From assembly GCF_000317225.1 (NCBI RefSeq), contig NZ_AJLL01000100.1, forward strand, positions 1-64,000: 64,000 bases of DNA. The letters are read 5' to 3'. The notes under the pieces were generated by a model. That model was given only the letters and a program-made list of their open reading frames with translations, was not told the DNA's origin and ran no database searches. The DNA is from Fischerella thermalis PCC 7521 (lineage in GTDB: Bacteria > Cyanobacteriota > Cyanobacteriia > Cyanobacteriales > Nostocaceae). Positions 1 to 8,693 of the stretch are shown here, piece by piece. The translations under genes were made by a program, and so were the position numbers. The number at the start of each line of letters is the position of its first letter. Position 1 is the first letter of the stretch.

Positions 1-89
1 TTATGCACCGTGACCATAACGCAGCTAAACAAATACTGGCGAAAGGAATTAAAAATACGGTAGCTCACTTCTTGCACCTGGAAATATGA
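1..89 (+). pseudogene. C-terminal tail of an IS200/IS605-type TnpB (OrfB), cut by the window edge
   Basis: The frame read from base 3 gives MHRDHNAAKQILAKGIKN and stops at 87-89. The HRDHNAA string followed by an I-L-x-x-G helix is the usual C-terminal end of TnpB proteins, just after the zinc finger, where an Asp of the RuvC-like site lies. Only about 28 residues are visible, so whether the gene is intact to the left cannot be seen. Its last 25 bases overlap the end of the opposite-strand transposase fragment, which suggests nested insertions. Confidence 0.6.
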
Positions 90-433
90 ATGTCAAAACC
101 ATAACTACGTGCAAGAGGGAATAGGCGTTCAATTTCAAGTAAAAGAAGATACACAACTATATGTGAAAAAATAGACTCAAGGGCAGTTTGTGCAGACTGA
201 CCCCAATCAGGTGGTGATGCGGAATGAAAATGCAGATAAGTCCAATGAGCAATCAGGTAGGCAGTTAGAGAAAGAATCAGCCAGCGATACATACCCAGCA
301 GAGTTCCTTGTCCAAAGCGATGCAAGCCAAAACGATGTTTTGCGGTTTTAAACCATCCCTCAATCTGCCAACGACGCTTACCCCACCACTTAAGAGTAGA
401 AGCTTTCATCGGACGGGTAGACAGAACAAGTAG
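65..433 (-). pseudogene. C-terminal fragment of a DDE (IS4/IS701-like) transposase
   Basis: About 120 residues remain, including WWGKRRWQIEGWFKTAKH, HRFGLHRFGQGTLLGMYRWL and a hydrophobic tail. This is the terminal part of IS4-superfamily transposases, in which the last catalytic Glu sits in the W-x-IE-x-WF segment. The frame is open without a Met for eight codons before the first ATG (409) and then hits a stop at 434-436, so the N-terminal domain with the two catalytic Asp residues is missing. It is a decayed insertion sequence, not a working transposase. No terminal inverted repeat was recognised. Confidence 0.65.
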
Positions 434-441
434 TCAAATAA

Positions 442-561
442 CTATTTTTCAGTAATAATCACGTTTGTATCTTCATTGGCTGAAGACTGGTCTTGTGTTA
501 GCTGTTTCTTCACGGTTACTAAATAAACTGCTAACAAAATTGTAAATAGAATACCTTCCAT
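442..561 (-). CDS. 39-residue single-pass membrane peptide
   Basis: ATG at 561 is preceded by a strong Shine-Dalgarno sequence (AGGAGGTGG, 4-12 bases upstream). The product starts MEGILFTILLAVYLVTVKKQ, one hydrophobic segment of about 16 residues, followed by a polar acidic tail rich in Q, D, N and E ending ITEK. Length and layout resemble the small single-helix subunits of cyanobacterial membrane complexes, but I do not recognise it as a named Psb, Psa or Pet protein. The good ribosome site and clear membrane-anchor pattern make it more likely real than chance. The gene lies alone between transposase debris and hisD. Confidence 0.45.
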   Translation of the reverse strand: MEGILFTILLAVYLVTVKKQLTQDQSSANEDTNVIITEK

Positions 562-782
562 AGCCACCTCCTAAGGGTGATGCAATGTAATTACTGATCA
601 GCGATCGCTTGATTCATACTTAATACATCACCACGTTTACACCTAATTCCCAAGTGGAGTACAAATAACTTAACTTTTTTGGCTGTTTGAGGGGGAGGTG
701 GGGATTAGGGGTAGTGGGGAGATGGGGAGATGGGGAGAGTAGAGAAATTATTATCAACCACTAACCACTAACCACTAACCCT

Positions 783-2063
783 TCAACCTAACCTTACCGC
801 CACACTACCTGCATGAGCTGGTAGACCTTCGGCTTGGGCGAGGCTAATTGCTGCTTTTCCTATGGTTTGTAATGCTTGTTCATCGCATTGTAAAGAAGTA
901 ATCCGCTTCATAAAATCATATACACTCAAGCCAGAAGCAAAGCGGGCTGAACGTGCTGTAGGTAAAACGTGATTGGGACCACCGACATAATCACCAATCG
1001 CTTCTGGAGTATGGCGTCCTAAAAACATGCTACCAGCACAGCGAATCTGGTTGGCAAGCTGTTGTGGTTCGTCTACGCATAATTCCACATGTTCTGGTGC
1101 TAATTGATTCAGTAGAGGGATACTTTCGGCTAAATCACTGACAACAATTACCGCACCATGATTTTCCCAACTTTTACTAGCTACAGCTTGAGTAGATAGG
1201 GTTTTAAGAATTTGTTCAACCGCCGTGATCACAGCTTGGGCAAAAGTTTCTGAGTCAGTAATTAATATAGATTGAGCGCTGGGGTCGTGTTCTGCTTGTG
1301 ATAGCAAATCCCAAGCAATCCATTCTGGATGATTCTGATCATCTGCTACTACCAAAATTTCAGATGGGCCAGCAATACTGTCAATACCAACTCTACCGAA
1401 TACCTGACGTTTTGCTTCCGCAACGTAGGCATTGCCAGGCCCAACAATTTTATCAACAGGGGCAAGACTTTCTGTACCGTAGGCAAGAGCTGCTATTGCC
1501 TGCGCTCCACCAATACTATATATTTCTGTAACACCTGCTACTTGAGCTGCTGCTAATACTGCCGGATTGATTTCACCACTAGGCATTGGCACTGTCATCA
1601 CAATCCGCTCTACGCCAGCGATTTTAGCAGGCAGTGCATTCATCAACAGGGAACTGGGATAACTTGCTCTTCCACCTGGTACGTAAATCCCAACTGTTGT
1701 TAAAGCTACCCAATTTAAGCCAAGTTTTACCCCAACTTCATCAGTGTAGGCTATATTTTGGGGTAGCTGTTTTTGATGAAAAGCAGTAATTCTCTCAGCA
1801 GCAACTTCCAACGCCACCTTGACTTCCTGGGGACATTGGGCAGCTTGCTGAGTAACAAAAGTATCACTCAAACGAAAAGACTCAGGGCTGTAGCGGTCAA
1901 AACGGGTGGTATATTCTTTGACTGCGGCATCACCACGCGCTTTGACATCAGCGATAATTTCTTTAACAGTGCCACTGACATCAACCGTTGCTTCCCTGCG
2001 TTCGTTGACAAATGCTTGGAATTGGTTAGAAAAATTTTGGTCGGTTGTTTTCAGTAGCTGCAT
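783..2063 (-). CDS. hisD: Histidinol dehydrogenase
   Basis: 426 residues, the normal length of bacterial HisD. The enzyme oxidises L-histidinol to L-histidine in two NAD-dependent steps, the last steps of histidine biosynthesis, in the cytoplasm. Visible family signatures are VGIYVPGGRASYPSSLLMNA (about residues 124-143), VDKIVGPGNAYVAEAKR (about 203-219), AGPSEILVVAD and LLSQAEHDPSAQS (zinc and active-site region), NQLAPEHVEL with the catalytic Glu-His pair, and the C-terminal GPNHVLPTARSARFASGLSV. The ATG at 2063 opens MQLLKTTDQ, which fits family N-termini. No other his gene is nearby, as is usual in cyanobacteria, where his genes are scattered. Confidence 0.97.
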   Translation of the reverse strand: MQLLKTTDQNFSNQFQAFVNERREATVDVSGTVKEIIADVKARGDAAVKEYTTRFDRYSPESFRLSDTFVTQQAAQCPQEVKVALEVAAERITAFHQKQLPQNIAYTDEVGVKLGLNWVALTTVGIYVPGGRASYPSSLLMNALPAKIAGVERIVMTVPMPSGEINPAVLAAAQVAGVTEIYSIGGAQAIAALAYGTESLAPVDKIVGPGNAYVAEAKRQVFGRVGIDSIAGPSEILVVADDQNHPEWIAWDLLSQAEHDPSAQSILITDSETFAQAVITAVEQILKTLSTQAVASKSWENHGAVIVVSDLAESIPLLNQLAPEHVELCVDEPQQLANQIRCAGSMFLGRHTPEAIGDYVGGPNHVLPTARSARFASGLSVYDFMKRITSLQCDEQALQTIGKAAISLAQAEGLPAHAGSVAVRLG

Positions 2064-2217
2064 GGGAGTCAGATGGTTTGACGGTCATTTTTTAGTTTAA
2101 TAGAAATGCGATCGCCCAAACAGCAACTACTTTACTTACCAGCATAGACTGCGATCGCCTGATCATTTATCCGTTTTGTTCACAAATGATTTAAGTGGGT
2201 TAGCGTAACTCCTCACC

Positions 2218-2646
2218 TCAGCGATCGCCAATTTGTTGATACTCCGCATTTCCAAAAATCGCTTCATAATCACGGTAATACTTAAATTCCATTAAGTTAT
2301 AAAACGGGTCTTCTAAAAAAAAAGTGGAATGTTCGAGGGGAGTACCAACAAAACGATGCTTAGGTTCTTCTCTAAACGGTAGCTGATACTGTTGCGCTCT
2401 CAACAGTAAATATTGCCAATCGTCTTCCGAGGTAAAAATTAATCCGAAATGTCTCGGATAAATACCACGTTGGGGTGTTAGGGGTTCCTTAGTAACATGA
2501 GCCACCAATTGATGACCGTAAAGATTGAGAATGAGAGCATGACGATTTTCCCGACCAGGAATACAGCCTAAACCATTAACGTAGTATGCTTTTGCTTGGG
2601 CAATATCAGAAACAGGAAAAGCAAGATGAAATATAGTTGGATTCAT
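2218..2646 (-). CDS. VOC (glyoxalase/bleomycin-resistance/dioxygenase) family protein
   Basis: 142 residues forming one vicinal-oxygen-chelate domain of paired beta-alpha-beta-beta-beta modules: IFHLAFPVSDIAQAKAYYVN at the start, ending in HSTFFLEDPFYNLMEFKYYRD. Candidate metal ligands are the early His in IFHLAF, the His in YPRHFGLIF, and the Glu in LMEFKYY. The substrate cannot be told from sequence; relatives in cyanobacteria are annotated only as glyoxalase-like. The ATG at 2646 starts the domain directly. It has its own short intergenic region, 154 bases downstream of hisD on the same strand, so co-transcription is not evident. Confidence 0.85.
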   Translation of the reverse strand: MNPTIFHLAFPVSDIAQAKAYYVNGLGCIPGRENRHALILNLYGHQLVAHVTKEPLTPQRGIYPRHFGLIFTSEDDWQYLLLRAQQYQLPFREEPKHRFVGTPLEHSTFFLEDPFYNLMEFKYYRDYEAIFGNAEYQQIGDR

Positions 2647-2751
2647 ATTTAGGGGATAAGAGTGAGGAACTAGAAGCTAGGGTTAAGTAGCCGTATTACT
2701 ATCTATATATAAATTGCGAAATAATCAGGCAATTGTGCAACTGTAATATCT

Positions 2752-3228
2752 ATGACCAATAACATCCAACTTCCTTGGCAGCAAGAAACTGTGATTCGCC
2801 ACAGCTTACGTCTATTACGTAGTTTTGAGTATTGGACAGGGCGTTCTTTACTAGATGTGAATGGTTCTGCACAAGAAATAGCCCAAGCAATGTTTGCAGC
2901 GCCTTTTGCTTTAGTTTCTCACGGTACTGAACCAGACCCTATTTTTAACTATGGTAATCGCAAAGCCTTGGAACTATGGGAACTTTCGTGGCAGGATTTT
3001 ACTAAAATGCCTTCACGGAAAACCGCTGAAGAGGTTGTACAACAGGAGCGTAGTCGATTGTTAGCGGAAACAGCTAGCAAGGGTTTTAGCAATTTTTCTG
3101 GTGTGCGGATTAGCAGCACTGGTAAACGTTTTTATATTAAAGATGGTATTCTTTGGAATCTATTGGATGAGAATGATCGGTATTGCGGTCAAGCTGCTGT
3201 TTACTGTAATTATGAATTTATGCTGTGA
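2752..3228 (+). CDS. MEKHLA domain (PAS-like) protein
   Basis: 158 residues covering nearly the whole length of a MEKHLA domain, a PAS-like sensory fold found alone in cyanobacteria and at the C-terminus of plant HD-ZIP III factors. Typical segments are LLRSFEYWTGRSLL, FALVSHGTEPDPIFNYGN, KALELWELSW, MPSRKTAEEVVQQER and the C-terminal YCGQAAVYCNYEF. No output domain is attached, so a ligand- or partner-binding role is inference only. ATG at 2752 is the first start in the frame. It is divergent from the VOC gene, with about 105 bases between them. Confidence 0.85.
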   Translation: MTNNIQLPWQQETVIRHSLRLLRSFEYWTGRSLLDVNGSAQEIAQAMFAAPFALVSHGTEPDPIFNYGNRKALELWELSWQDFTKMPSRKTAEEVVQQERSRLLAETASKGFSNFSGVRISSTGKRFYIKDGILWNLLDENDRYCGQAAVYCNYEFML

Positions 3229-3250
3229 CAAAATTTGTGTTTTAGAAATC

Positions 3251-3425
3251 GAACACAGATGAACACAGATGAACACCGATGTTGAGCAAGATTGTGGTAA
3301 GGTTGCAGGGATGGTAGTTATCTTAGACACGCTCATCAGCTTCCCGGAGGGTATACAGATGAGATGCATATGGATACACACAGAGAAAATCCATCTGTGT
3401 CATCTGTGTTCATCTGTGTGTATCG
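3251..3425. repeat. ACACAGATGAACACAGATG satellite copies
   Basis: The stretch 3251-3285 carries near-tandem ACACAGATGA/ACACCGATG units and 3388-3423 carries the inverse form (CATCTGTG, TCATCTGTGTTCATCTGTG). The same words recur at 11716-11762, 21604-21637 and 53403-53530 in this window. The region to 3595 holds no convincing gene; 3549-3592 carries another widespread cyanobacterial string (CTGTGCTCCTTTGCGATCC). Confidence 0.7.
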
Positions 3426-3595
3426 GTGGTCGATTTCTCAAAAAATGATTTTTGTACCAGACGCGCTTGTTCATCCCGTCTCCATTCAATTTACATCAGG
3501 CTGTAACTTAGTACAAAATTGTATTAATTACATAGCGAAACTCCTGTAGCAAAACTCTGTGCTCCTTTGCGATCCTCTGCGTTTAAGGTCGCCAG

Positions 3596-5767
3596 TCAAT
3601 TTTGTACAGTCCCAGCAGATACCTCTGCTTTTTCTCCTGATTCTTCCCCTGATGCAGAGACTAATTCTACAAGCTGAGGAACAGAGATATCAGCACCATT
3701 GATAATCGCTCCTACTAACCCTAATTCTGATTCAACCAATTCATCTACAACTTCACCAAGCATGTTTTCTTGTGTATAGTGTGGTCGGGTGACTAGGATA
3801 ATGCCATCGCTATAAGGCTGGATTAATAAGGCATCGTTGGATAAACTGATAGGGTTAGTATCGATAATCACTAAATCATAGCGTTCGCGGGCATCTTCAA
3901 TTAAGCGGCGCAATTCACTAGATTCAAGGATGGCAGCAGGCTGACTTACTGGGCCAACACTAGGAACTATGTATAAATTTTCTATATCCGGAACTAAGCG
4001 GATACACTCACTCAAACTACCGTAATAACGCAGAGGTTCTATATTAGCATTGGGGTCAATTGTCACTTTTAGCGATGGACTGCGAGAAGGCGATCGCAAA
4101 TCTGTTTCAATAATTAAGGTACGTTTGCCAGCCCGAGCGGAAGCTATGCCCAGGTTATAAGCACTCACAGTTTTACCTTCGCTGCTACTGACACTAGTAA
4201 TTAATATTACCTTTAAATTTTTGCCACCCAGGCGACGTAGATTACTCCGAAACTTTTCGTAGTACTCCAAATACGGGGAATATACAGAAAGTATTGTTGG
4301 GACTTCGTCGGCGGACAAGTCCTCTACGGGCATTAAAGGCAATTCTCCCAATAAGGCGACTTCTCGTTGTTTTAAACTGTTGCGGATATCTTCTTTGGTT
4401 TTGAAAGTACCTTCTAGGGAGCCTAATAAAAATATCACCCCACCACCTACTATTAATCCTAAGAATCCACCAACTGCGAGGGTAGTTGGCACACTCTTAG
4501 GAGGTTTTATATCGGCAGTAACTACAGGTACTTTTGCTACACTGAGGCTACTGACGGTTTCTGCTTCTGCTGCTTGAGCGTCAATCAGCTTTGCCTGCAT
4601 TTTGTCGTAGATGGCTTTTTTGAGTGTGACCTCTTGTTCTAAACGCGATCGCTCCAGTTGCTTGTTAGGTATCAAAGCGTACATTTGTCGTAATCGTTCT
4701 TCGTCTTGCCTCAAGGAAATTAGCTGTTGTTGCAATGTTTCATACTGAGTTTGTAAAGCTACTAACTGGTTGGCAAGTTGTTGACGAGCGGGGTCTAAGT
4801 TACTTTGGGAACGAATATCTATAATTGAACCAGCCAGAGGAGCAGCCGCACCCCCACCACCGACTACTTCAACGGCTCTTTGTTGCAATAATTGCTCATA
4901 AGCATCTTTTTGACGCTGCAATTGTACCATTTGGGGTAATTCCGGACGTGCGCCTTGTTTGGCAAGGACTCCCATTTGGCTTTCGACTTGATAGATTTGC
5001 GATCGCAAGTTAGCAATAATCGGATCAGCACTTAAAGCTGAGGAAACATAAGCTTCGTTACTATTCAACCCCAACTTTTTCTGTAAACTGCGAATTTGGG
5101 CATTTACTCCAGAAAGCGTCAATTGAATTTGTCGTTGTTGACTTTGACTACTGGTAATTGCAGTCAGCAAACTGCCATTTTCCGCAGCTAGCAATGCTGG
5201 GCCTTCAATGCGATCGTATTGTTCTAATTTCTTCTCTGCTAATTGTAAATCTTGTTTTATCTCGGGAGAGCGTTCGTTGATTTTCTTGATAATTGCATTT
5301 AATCGTCTGGTATTGATTTCACCACTCAACTTAATCATGGCTTCCATCAATAACTGCACTGTTTCCTTAGCTCGCTTTTCATTGGAATCTTTATATTTAA
5401 TTTCAATAAGTGTGGATGCTGGTTCTTCTCCTGGCTTGCTTTTTGCAGGTACACTCAGAGCCACATTTTGACCAATTTGTTTGGGTTTAACGTTGACTTT
5501 TGTTGCCACAGCCTCAACAATTTGGTCTGATAGCAAGGTTTCTTGAGTTAATTCTTGACCTTGTTGTTGAATTTCACCCCCAGTCACAGAGAATAAAACC
5601 GGAGGACTAGAGTAGGTGAGTGCGGCTTCTGCAATGTAACTGGCAGGTGGTTCTGGTTGCATAGCCACCACCGTTGAACCGACTACAACTAAAGTGAAAC
5701 TGGCTAAGCCCATCCACTTATACTTTTCAAAAGCTATTAGGTAGCGTTTAACAATCGGTGGCGTCAT
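3596..5767 (-). CDS. Polysaccharide co-polymerase / BY-kinase-like protein (Wzc type)
   Basis: 723 residues. An N-terminal Wzz-type chain-length domain follows a first membrane helix (about residues 18-36); a long coiled-coil periplasmic region rich in Q, L and E runs to about 420; a second membrane helix (AVGGFLGLIVGGGVIFLLG) lies at about 430-450. The cytoplasmic kinase domain has Walker A SVSSSEGKT (about 528), Walker A' LIIETDLRSPS (about 550) and Walker B YDLVIIDTNPIS (about 645). Such proteins control polymerisation and export of exopolysaccharide with a Wza-type outer-membrane channel, encoded next door. The C-terminal tail (ESGEKAEVSAGTVQN) contains no tyrosine, so the usual autophosphorylation cluster is absent. 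Confidence 0.9.
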   Translation of the reverse strand: MTPPIVKRYLIAFEKYKWMGLASFTLVVVGSTVVAMQPEPPASYIAEAALTYSSPPVLFSVTGGEIQQQGQELTQETLLSDQIVEAVATKVNVKPKQIGQNVALSVPAKSKPGEEPASTLIEIKYKDSNEKRAKETVQLLMEAMIKLSGEINTRRLNAIIKKINERSPEIKQDLQLAEKKLEQYDRIEGPALLAAENGSLLTAITSSQSQQRQIQLTLSGVNAQIRSLQKKLGLNSNEAYVSSALSADPIIANLRSQIYQVESQMGVLAKQGARPELPQMVQLQRQKDAYEQLLQQRAVEVVGGGGAAAPLAGSIIDIRSQSNLDPARQQLANQLVALQTQYETLQQQLISLRQDEERLRQMYALIPNKQLERSRLEQEVTLKKAIYDKMQAKLIDAQAAEAETVSSLSVAKVPVVTADIKPPKSVPTTLAVGGFLGLIVGGGVIFLLGSLEGTFKTKEDIRNSLKQREVALLGELPLMPVEDLSADEVPTILSVYSPYLEYYEKFRSNLRRLGGKNLKVILITSVSSSEGKTVSAYNLGIASARAGKRTLIIETDLRSPSRSPSLKVTIDPNANIEPLRYYGSLSECIRLVPDIENLYIVPSVGPVSQPAAILESSELRRLIEDARERYDLVIIDTNPISLSNDALLIQPYSDGIILVTRPHYTQENMLGEVVDELVESELGLVGAIINGADISVPQLVELVSASGEESGEKAEVSAGTVQN

Positions 5768-5770
5768 GAC

Positions 5771-5854
5771 TATGTTGGTTGGTTGTTGGTTGTTGGTTGT
5801 TGGTTGTTGGTTGTTGGTTGTTGGTTGTAGAGACGTGCCATGGCACGTCTCTAC
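5771..5854. repeat. GGTTGTT heptamer array joined to a perfect 28-bp palindrome
   Basis: From about 5771 to 5828 the heptamer GTTGGTT is repeated about eight times. It is followed at 5827-5854 by GTAGAGACGTGCCATG and its mirror, a perfect 28-bp palindrome. Then comes a GTTAGTA string (5860-5890) and a C-rich CCCCATC string to 5975. Related palindromes occur at 29026-29053, 34937-34965 and 47528-47560. The block fills the gap between the Wza-like and Wzc-like genes. Confidence 0.75.
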
Positions 5855-5979
5855 AGTAGTTAGTAGTTAGTAGTTAGTGGTTAGTGGTTATTCCTCTACC
5901 CCTCATACTCCTCATACTCCCCCTACCTCCTCATACTCCCCCTACCTCCCCATCCCCCCATCCCCCCATCTCCCCACCT

Positions 5980-7296
5980 CTACTTCCCTCCACTGCTACT
6001 ACCAAAAGTCTCAAAGAAGTTGAGAAAATTCTGAATACTGAAGAAGGGCTGAGTAAGAGTATTTATGAGGTTAGTAATTTTACCAATCAGGTTTCGACCA
6101 ATAACGATAACATCATTATCTTGAAGTGGCACGTTTTGAGTCGCATCTCCAGCTAAGGCCTTTTTACCGTTTAATCTCTGAGTGATCGCTTTACCTTGTT
6201 CTGGGTCAAAGCGAACCAGGGCAATGTCCCGGATATTGGTAAAATTAGGGTTGACTCCTGACAAAACATCAACAAAATTACTACCATTCGGCAATGTTTG
6301 CGTTACTAGTCCGCCGGTAGCATAATTTAACACCCGGACTCGTATCTGGGGTTGAGCTAAAGAAGAACGAGCAATAAGATTGCGATCATAATTGTCATCA
6401 TTAGCAAAGTCGCGACGCATGACAACGATCGCATCTCCATCTTGCAAGCGGATGTTAGGTGCGGCTTCACCATTGAGTAAAGGACTATACAAGTCTATAT
6501 TTTGGGTAATTACTGAACCATCAATTAACTTGCGCCGCAATTGTACTTGTCGCAGGTCTGCCATCATTGTCGAACCACCCGCTAGTAGGAGAGCATCAGC
6601 AACACGAGGCGTTGGCGAACTTATAGGATAAATTCCTGGTCTGGATACTTCACCACTAATAGTTATTTGTACCGTCCGAGGTGATGCTAATGATAAAGCA
6701 ACAACTTGACCTGGTGTAATGCGATCAAGTAATAAGCGGATTTTTTCTTGAGCTTCTTCTAAGCTCAAACCTTTTAAAGATACTGTGCCGACTTGAGGTA
6801 AAACAACATTACCTTCTGGATTGATTGCGAGTGAAACATTTAACTCCGGTCGTTGCGACACCAGCGATAAAGTTACTATAGGATCGATAACATAAGTGTT
6901 GAATAACGAGCGAATCTTATTTTGTGCCTCTGCTAAAGTTAGATTTTGTAGTGATACAGTTCCTAAAAGAGGAACAGTAATCTTTCCTTCAGGATTGACA
7001 GAAGCTTGAAAACCTAAATCTGGAAAACGCTCGATCGCAACGCTAATTACATCTCCTGGCCCTAAACGGTAGGGGCCAGGAGGACGTTGAACTTGAAGAG
7101 TGATGATATCTCCTGGTCCTAAAATATAGCGATTCAGTTGGGGTGATATTTCATTGCTACCAACACCTAACTGAGTAAATTCAATATCTGTTGTGGAAGC
7201 AGGAAGTGGCGCTTGAGCAACAACAGGTATTACAGGTGTTGCAAAAAAAATACTGACTTGAAAACTAAATAAGTACAATGTGCTGAATGCACGCAT
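5980..7296 (-). CDS. Polysaccharide export outer-membrane protein (Wza-like, SLBB repeats)
   Basis: About 438 residues from ATG 7296; an earlier TTG at 7320 is possible. A signal-like N-terminus (MRAFSTLYLFSFQVSIFF) precedes a polysaccharide-export domain with YILGPGDIITLQVQ and YRLGPGDVISVAIERFPDLG, then repeated SLBB-type segments (INPEGNVVLPQVGTVSLKGL; VQITISGEVSRPGIYPI). These proteins form the outer-membrane exit channel for capsule or slime polysaccharide. The gene stands immediately upstream of the Wzc-like gene on the same strand, separated by about 210 bases of satellite DNA, so the two probably act together. The tail ends in GSSSGGK. Two near-identical LGPGD motifs suggest an internal duplication of the export domain. 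Confidence 0.88.
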   Translation of the reverse strand: MRAFSTLYLFSFQVSIFFATPVIPVVAQAPLPASTTDIEFTQLGVGSNEISPQLNRYILGPGDIITLQVQRPPGPYRLGPGDVISVAIERFPDLGFQASVNPEGKITVPLLGTVSLQNLTLAEAQNKIRSLFNTYVIDPIVTLSLVSQRPELNVSLAINPEGNVVLPQVGTVSLKGLSLEEAQEKIRLLLDRITPGQVVALSLASPRTVQITISGEVSRPGIYPISSPTPRVADALLLAGGSTMMADLRQVQLRRKLIDGSVITQNIDLYSPLLNGEAAPNIRLQDGDAIVVMRRDFANDDNYDRNLIARSSLAQPQIRVRVLNYATGGLVTQTLPNGSNFVDVLSGVNPNFTNIRDIALVRFDPEQGKAITQRLNGKKALAGDATQNVPLQDNDVIVIGRNLIGKITNLINTLTQPFFSIQNFLNFFETFGSSSGGK

Positions 7297-7460
7297 ATAA
7301 ACAGTAGAAATTATCAACAATTAAATTGAAGCTGTGTAGCTATTGTCTGGCTGCAAAGCTGCAAGCGGCTATTTTAAATTAAGACATACGTAATTGCATG
7401 TGTAATGTATTTTATTTAACAAGGATTATTGCCATAGTATTAATTTATATTAAGCCTCAT

Positions 7461-8156
7461 TCATAAAACACTTGTCATTAAAGTAGCCTGTACTGTTTCG
7501 CCGATAGACTTGACCTCAGACCAAAATGTATCAATTTTTCCCAAAGGTTCCATCGGTAAAAGGATACTAACAGCAACCCAAGCAGCACGTTGCTTTTGTA
7601 ATTGGGCTAGCTGATCTGCTAACAACCACTGTAAAGTTGAGGGATTGCCACCATCGCGCCAAGCGTACCATTGCAGAACAGCAAAAGTTTGTTCTGTTGT
7701 CGCAGCGCGAAAAAACACAGCTTTTACCTTTGCTGGCGGTTGCTTGACAGTAAATTCCACTAAGCGGCTTTGAGCAATATTCCACTGTCCCCAGCGTGAC
7801 CGACCCCAACTATTAATCTCTGTCCATTCTACTTGTGGCTGCTTTCTTGGGCCATTCTGCGGTAATAACAGTAACATTGCCTCAGTATTGGTTTGTAGCT
7901 TTTTAATTAGTTGCAAAGACCACTTTTGTTCGCCAATCGGTTGTTCTGTTTGTTCAATTGTTTGCCAACCAGGAATAGTCAATCCTGTCTGACGTATCTG
8001 TTTCAACTTTTTCAGATTAATGATAGGTGCGGGTTGCTGCCATTGCCAGTTTCCCTTGAGGTATCCAGGCACTGCCCCTATTACCAATATGAGTAGTAAT
8101 AACAATAGCGCTACTATATGGGCAAAGTAACGCTCTTTAAGTTTAGAATAAATCAT
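7461..8156 (-). CDS. Cyanoexosortase B system-associated protein (EpsI-like)
   Basis: 231 residues. One N-terminal membrane helix (IVALLLLLLILVIGAVPGYL, about residues 14-33) is followed by a soluble domain with IRQTGLTIPGWQT, KWSLQLIKK, AMLLLLPQNGPRKQPQVEW and QWYAWRDGGNPSTLQWLLADQ. The pattern resembles proteins I know as the companion of cyanoexosortase B, related to EpsI, thought to help sorting or exopolysaccharide maturation outside the membrane. The adjacent Wza/Wzc genes fit that role. No exosortase membrane protein is encoded beside it or elsewhere in the window; the upstream gap holds a Tn3 scar. Identity rests on remembered family features, so it is less certain than the neighbours. 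Confidence 0.6.
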   Translation of the reverse strand: MIYSKLKERYFAHIVALLLLLLILVIGAVPGYLKGNWQWQQPAPIINLKKLKQIRQTGLTIPGWQTIEQTEQPIGEQKWSLQLIKKLQTNTEAMLLLLPQNGPRKQPQVEWTEINSWGRSRWGQWNIAQSRLVEFTVKQPPAKVKAVFFRAATTEQTFAVLQWYAWRDGGNPSTLQWLLADQLAQLQKQRAAWVAVSILLPMEPLGKIDTFWSEVKSIGETVQATLMTSVL

Positions 8157-8693
8157 CAGTGAAATTCGCAGAATCTAAAAAAAATTTTACACTCGTATTT
8201 ATCTTAGTGAGTTCAGTAATATTATTGATAGTTTTGTTTACTGGGTAAATGCGTTTGTAATCTAGACGCTCTTAAGAGCGGCTTCCCTTAGGGTAGACTT
8301 TAGTCCTCAAATCTTCAGGCACGCTTGGTATTTACTACAAACTAATCAATACGTTAATAGTTTATAGCAAGCTATGCATTTACTCCCAACTCAAAACTTG
8401 TTCCTTCAGCGAGGTGGCGGCGATGATTGAAGAGGTGCTGCGCCATTGTACAAACATGAAAGTAGAAAAGTACAAAGTGAAGTAGCTTTTGCTTTGCACG
8501 TCAACCAATGACAGCAAAAACGAGTGGATTAAACAGATTGAGCCAATCGCATTAGAATGGTATCGGCAACAAAGCGACCAAACCGTAATTTCATCTACTA
8601 TTGGAAAAATGATGGTGATCGATAAATTTACAGAACCTATGCTCAACCTCTGGTTTCTCAATCCAAAATCCAAAATCCTTTTAGGGTATTAAG
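8157..8693. other. Intergenic stretch with a Tn3-type scar, otherwise no gene supported
   Basis: Between the exosortase-associated gene and hetI. 8266-8330 carries a Nostocales string (CTTAAGAGCGGCTTCCC, TTTAGTCCTCA) related to one at 11690-11715. 8408-8499 is a transposase remnant, listed separately. A frame at 8489-8692 is open for 67 codons without recognisable features or ribosome site. Confidence 0.5.
8408..8499 (+). pseudogene. Remnant of a Tn3-family transposase (TnpA)
   Basis: Reading from 8408 gives [20 protein letters not shown] and then, after a short deletion and frame change, QSEVAFALH (8473-8499). In Tn3-family TnpA proteins the segment [10 protein letters not shown]-x-M-x-VE is followed by a Y-V-D-S/T-H-G-QSEV-x-FAF block containing a catalytic Asp; the VDSHG part is exactly what is missing here. 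About 30 residues of a protein of nearly 1000 survive. This marks an old insertion and deletion event just upstream of hetI and next to the orphan exosortase-associated gene. Confidence 0.65.

Noticed and set aside
8489-8692. 67-codon open frame before hetI
   Set aside because: No ribosome site, no recognisable domain, and it begins in transposase scar DNA.
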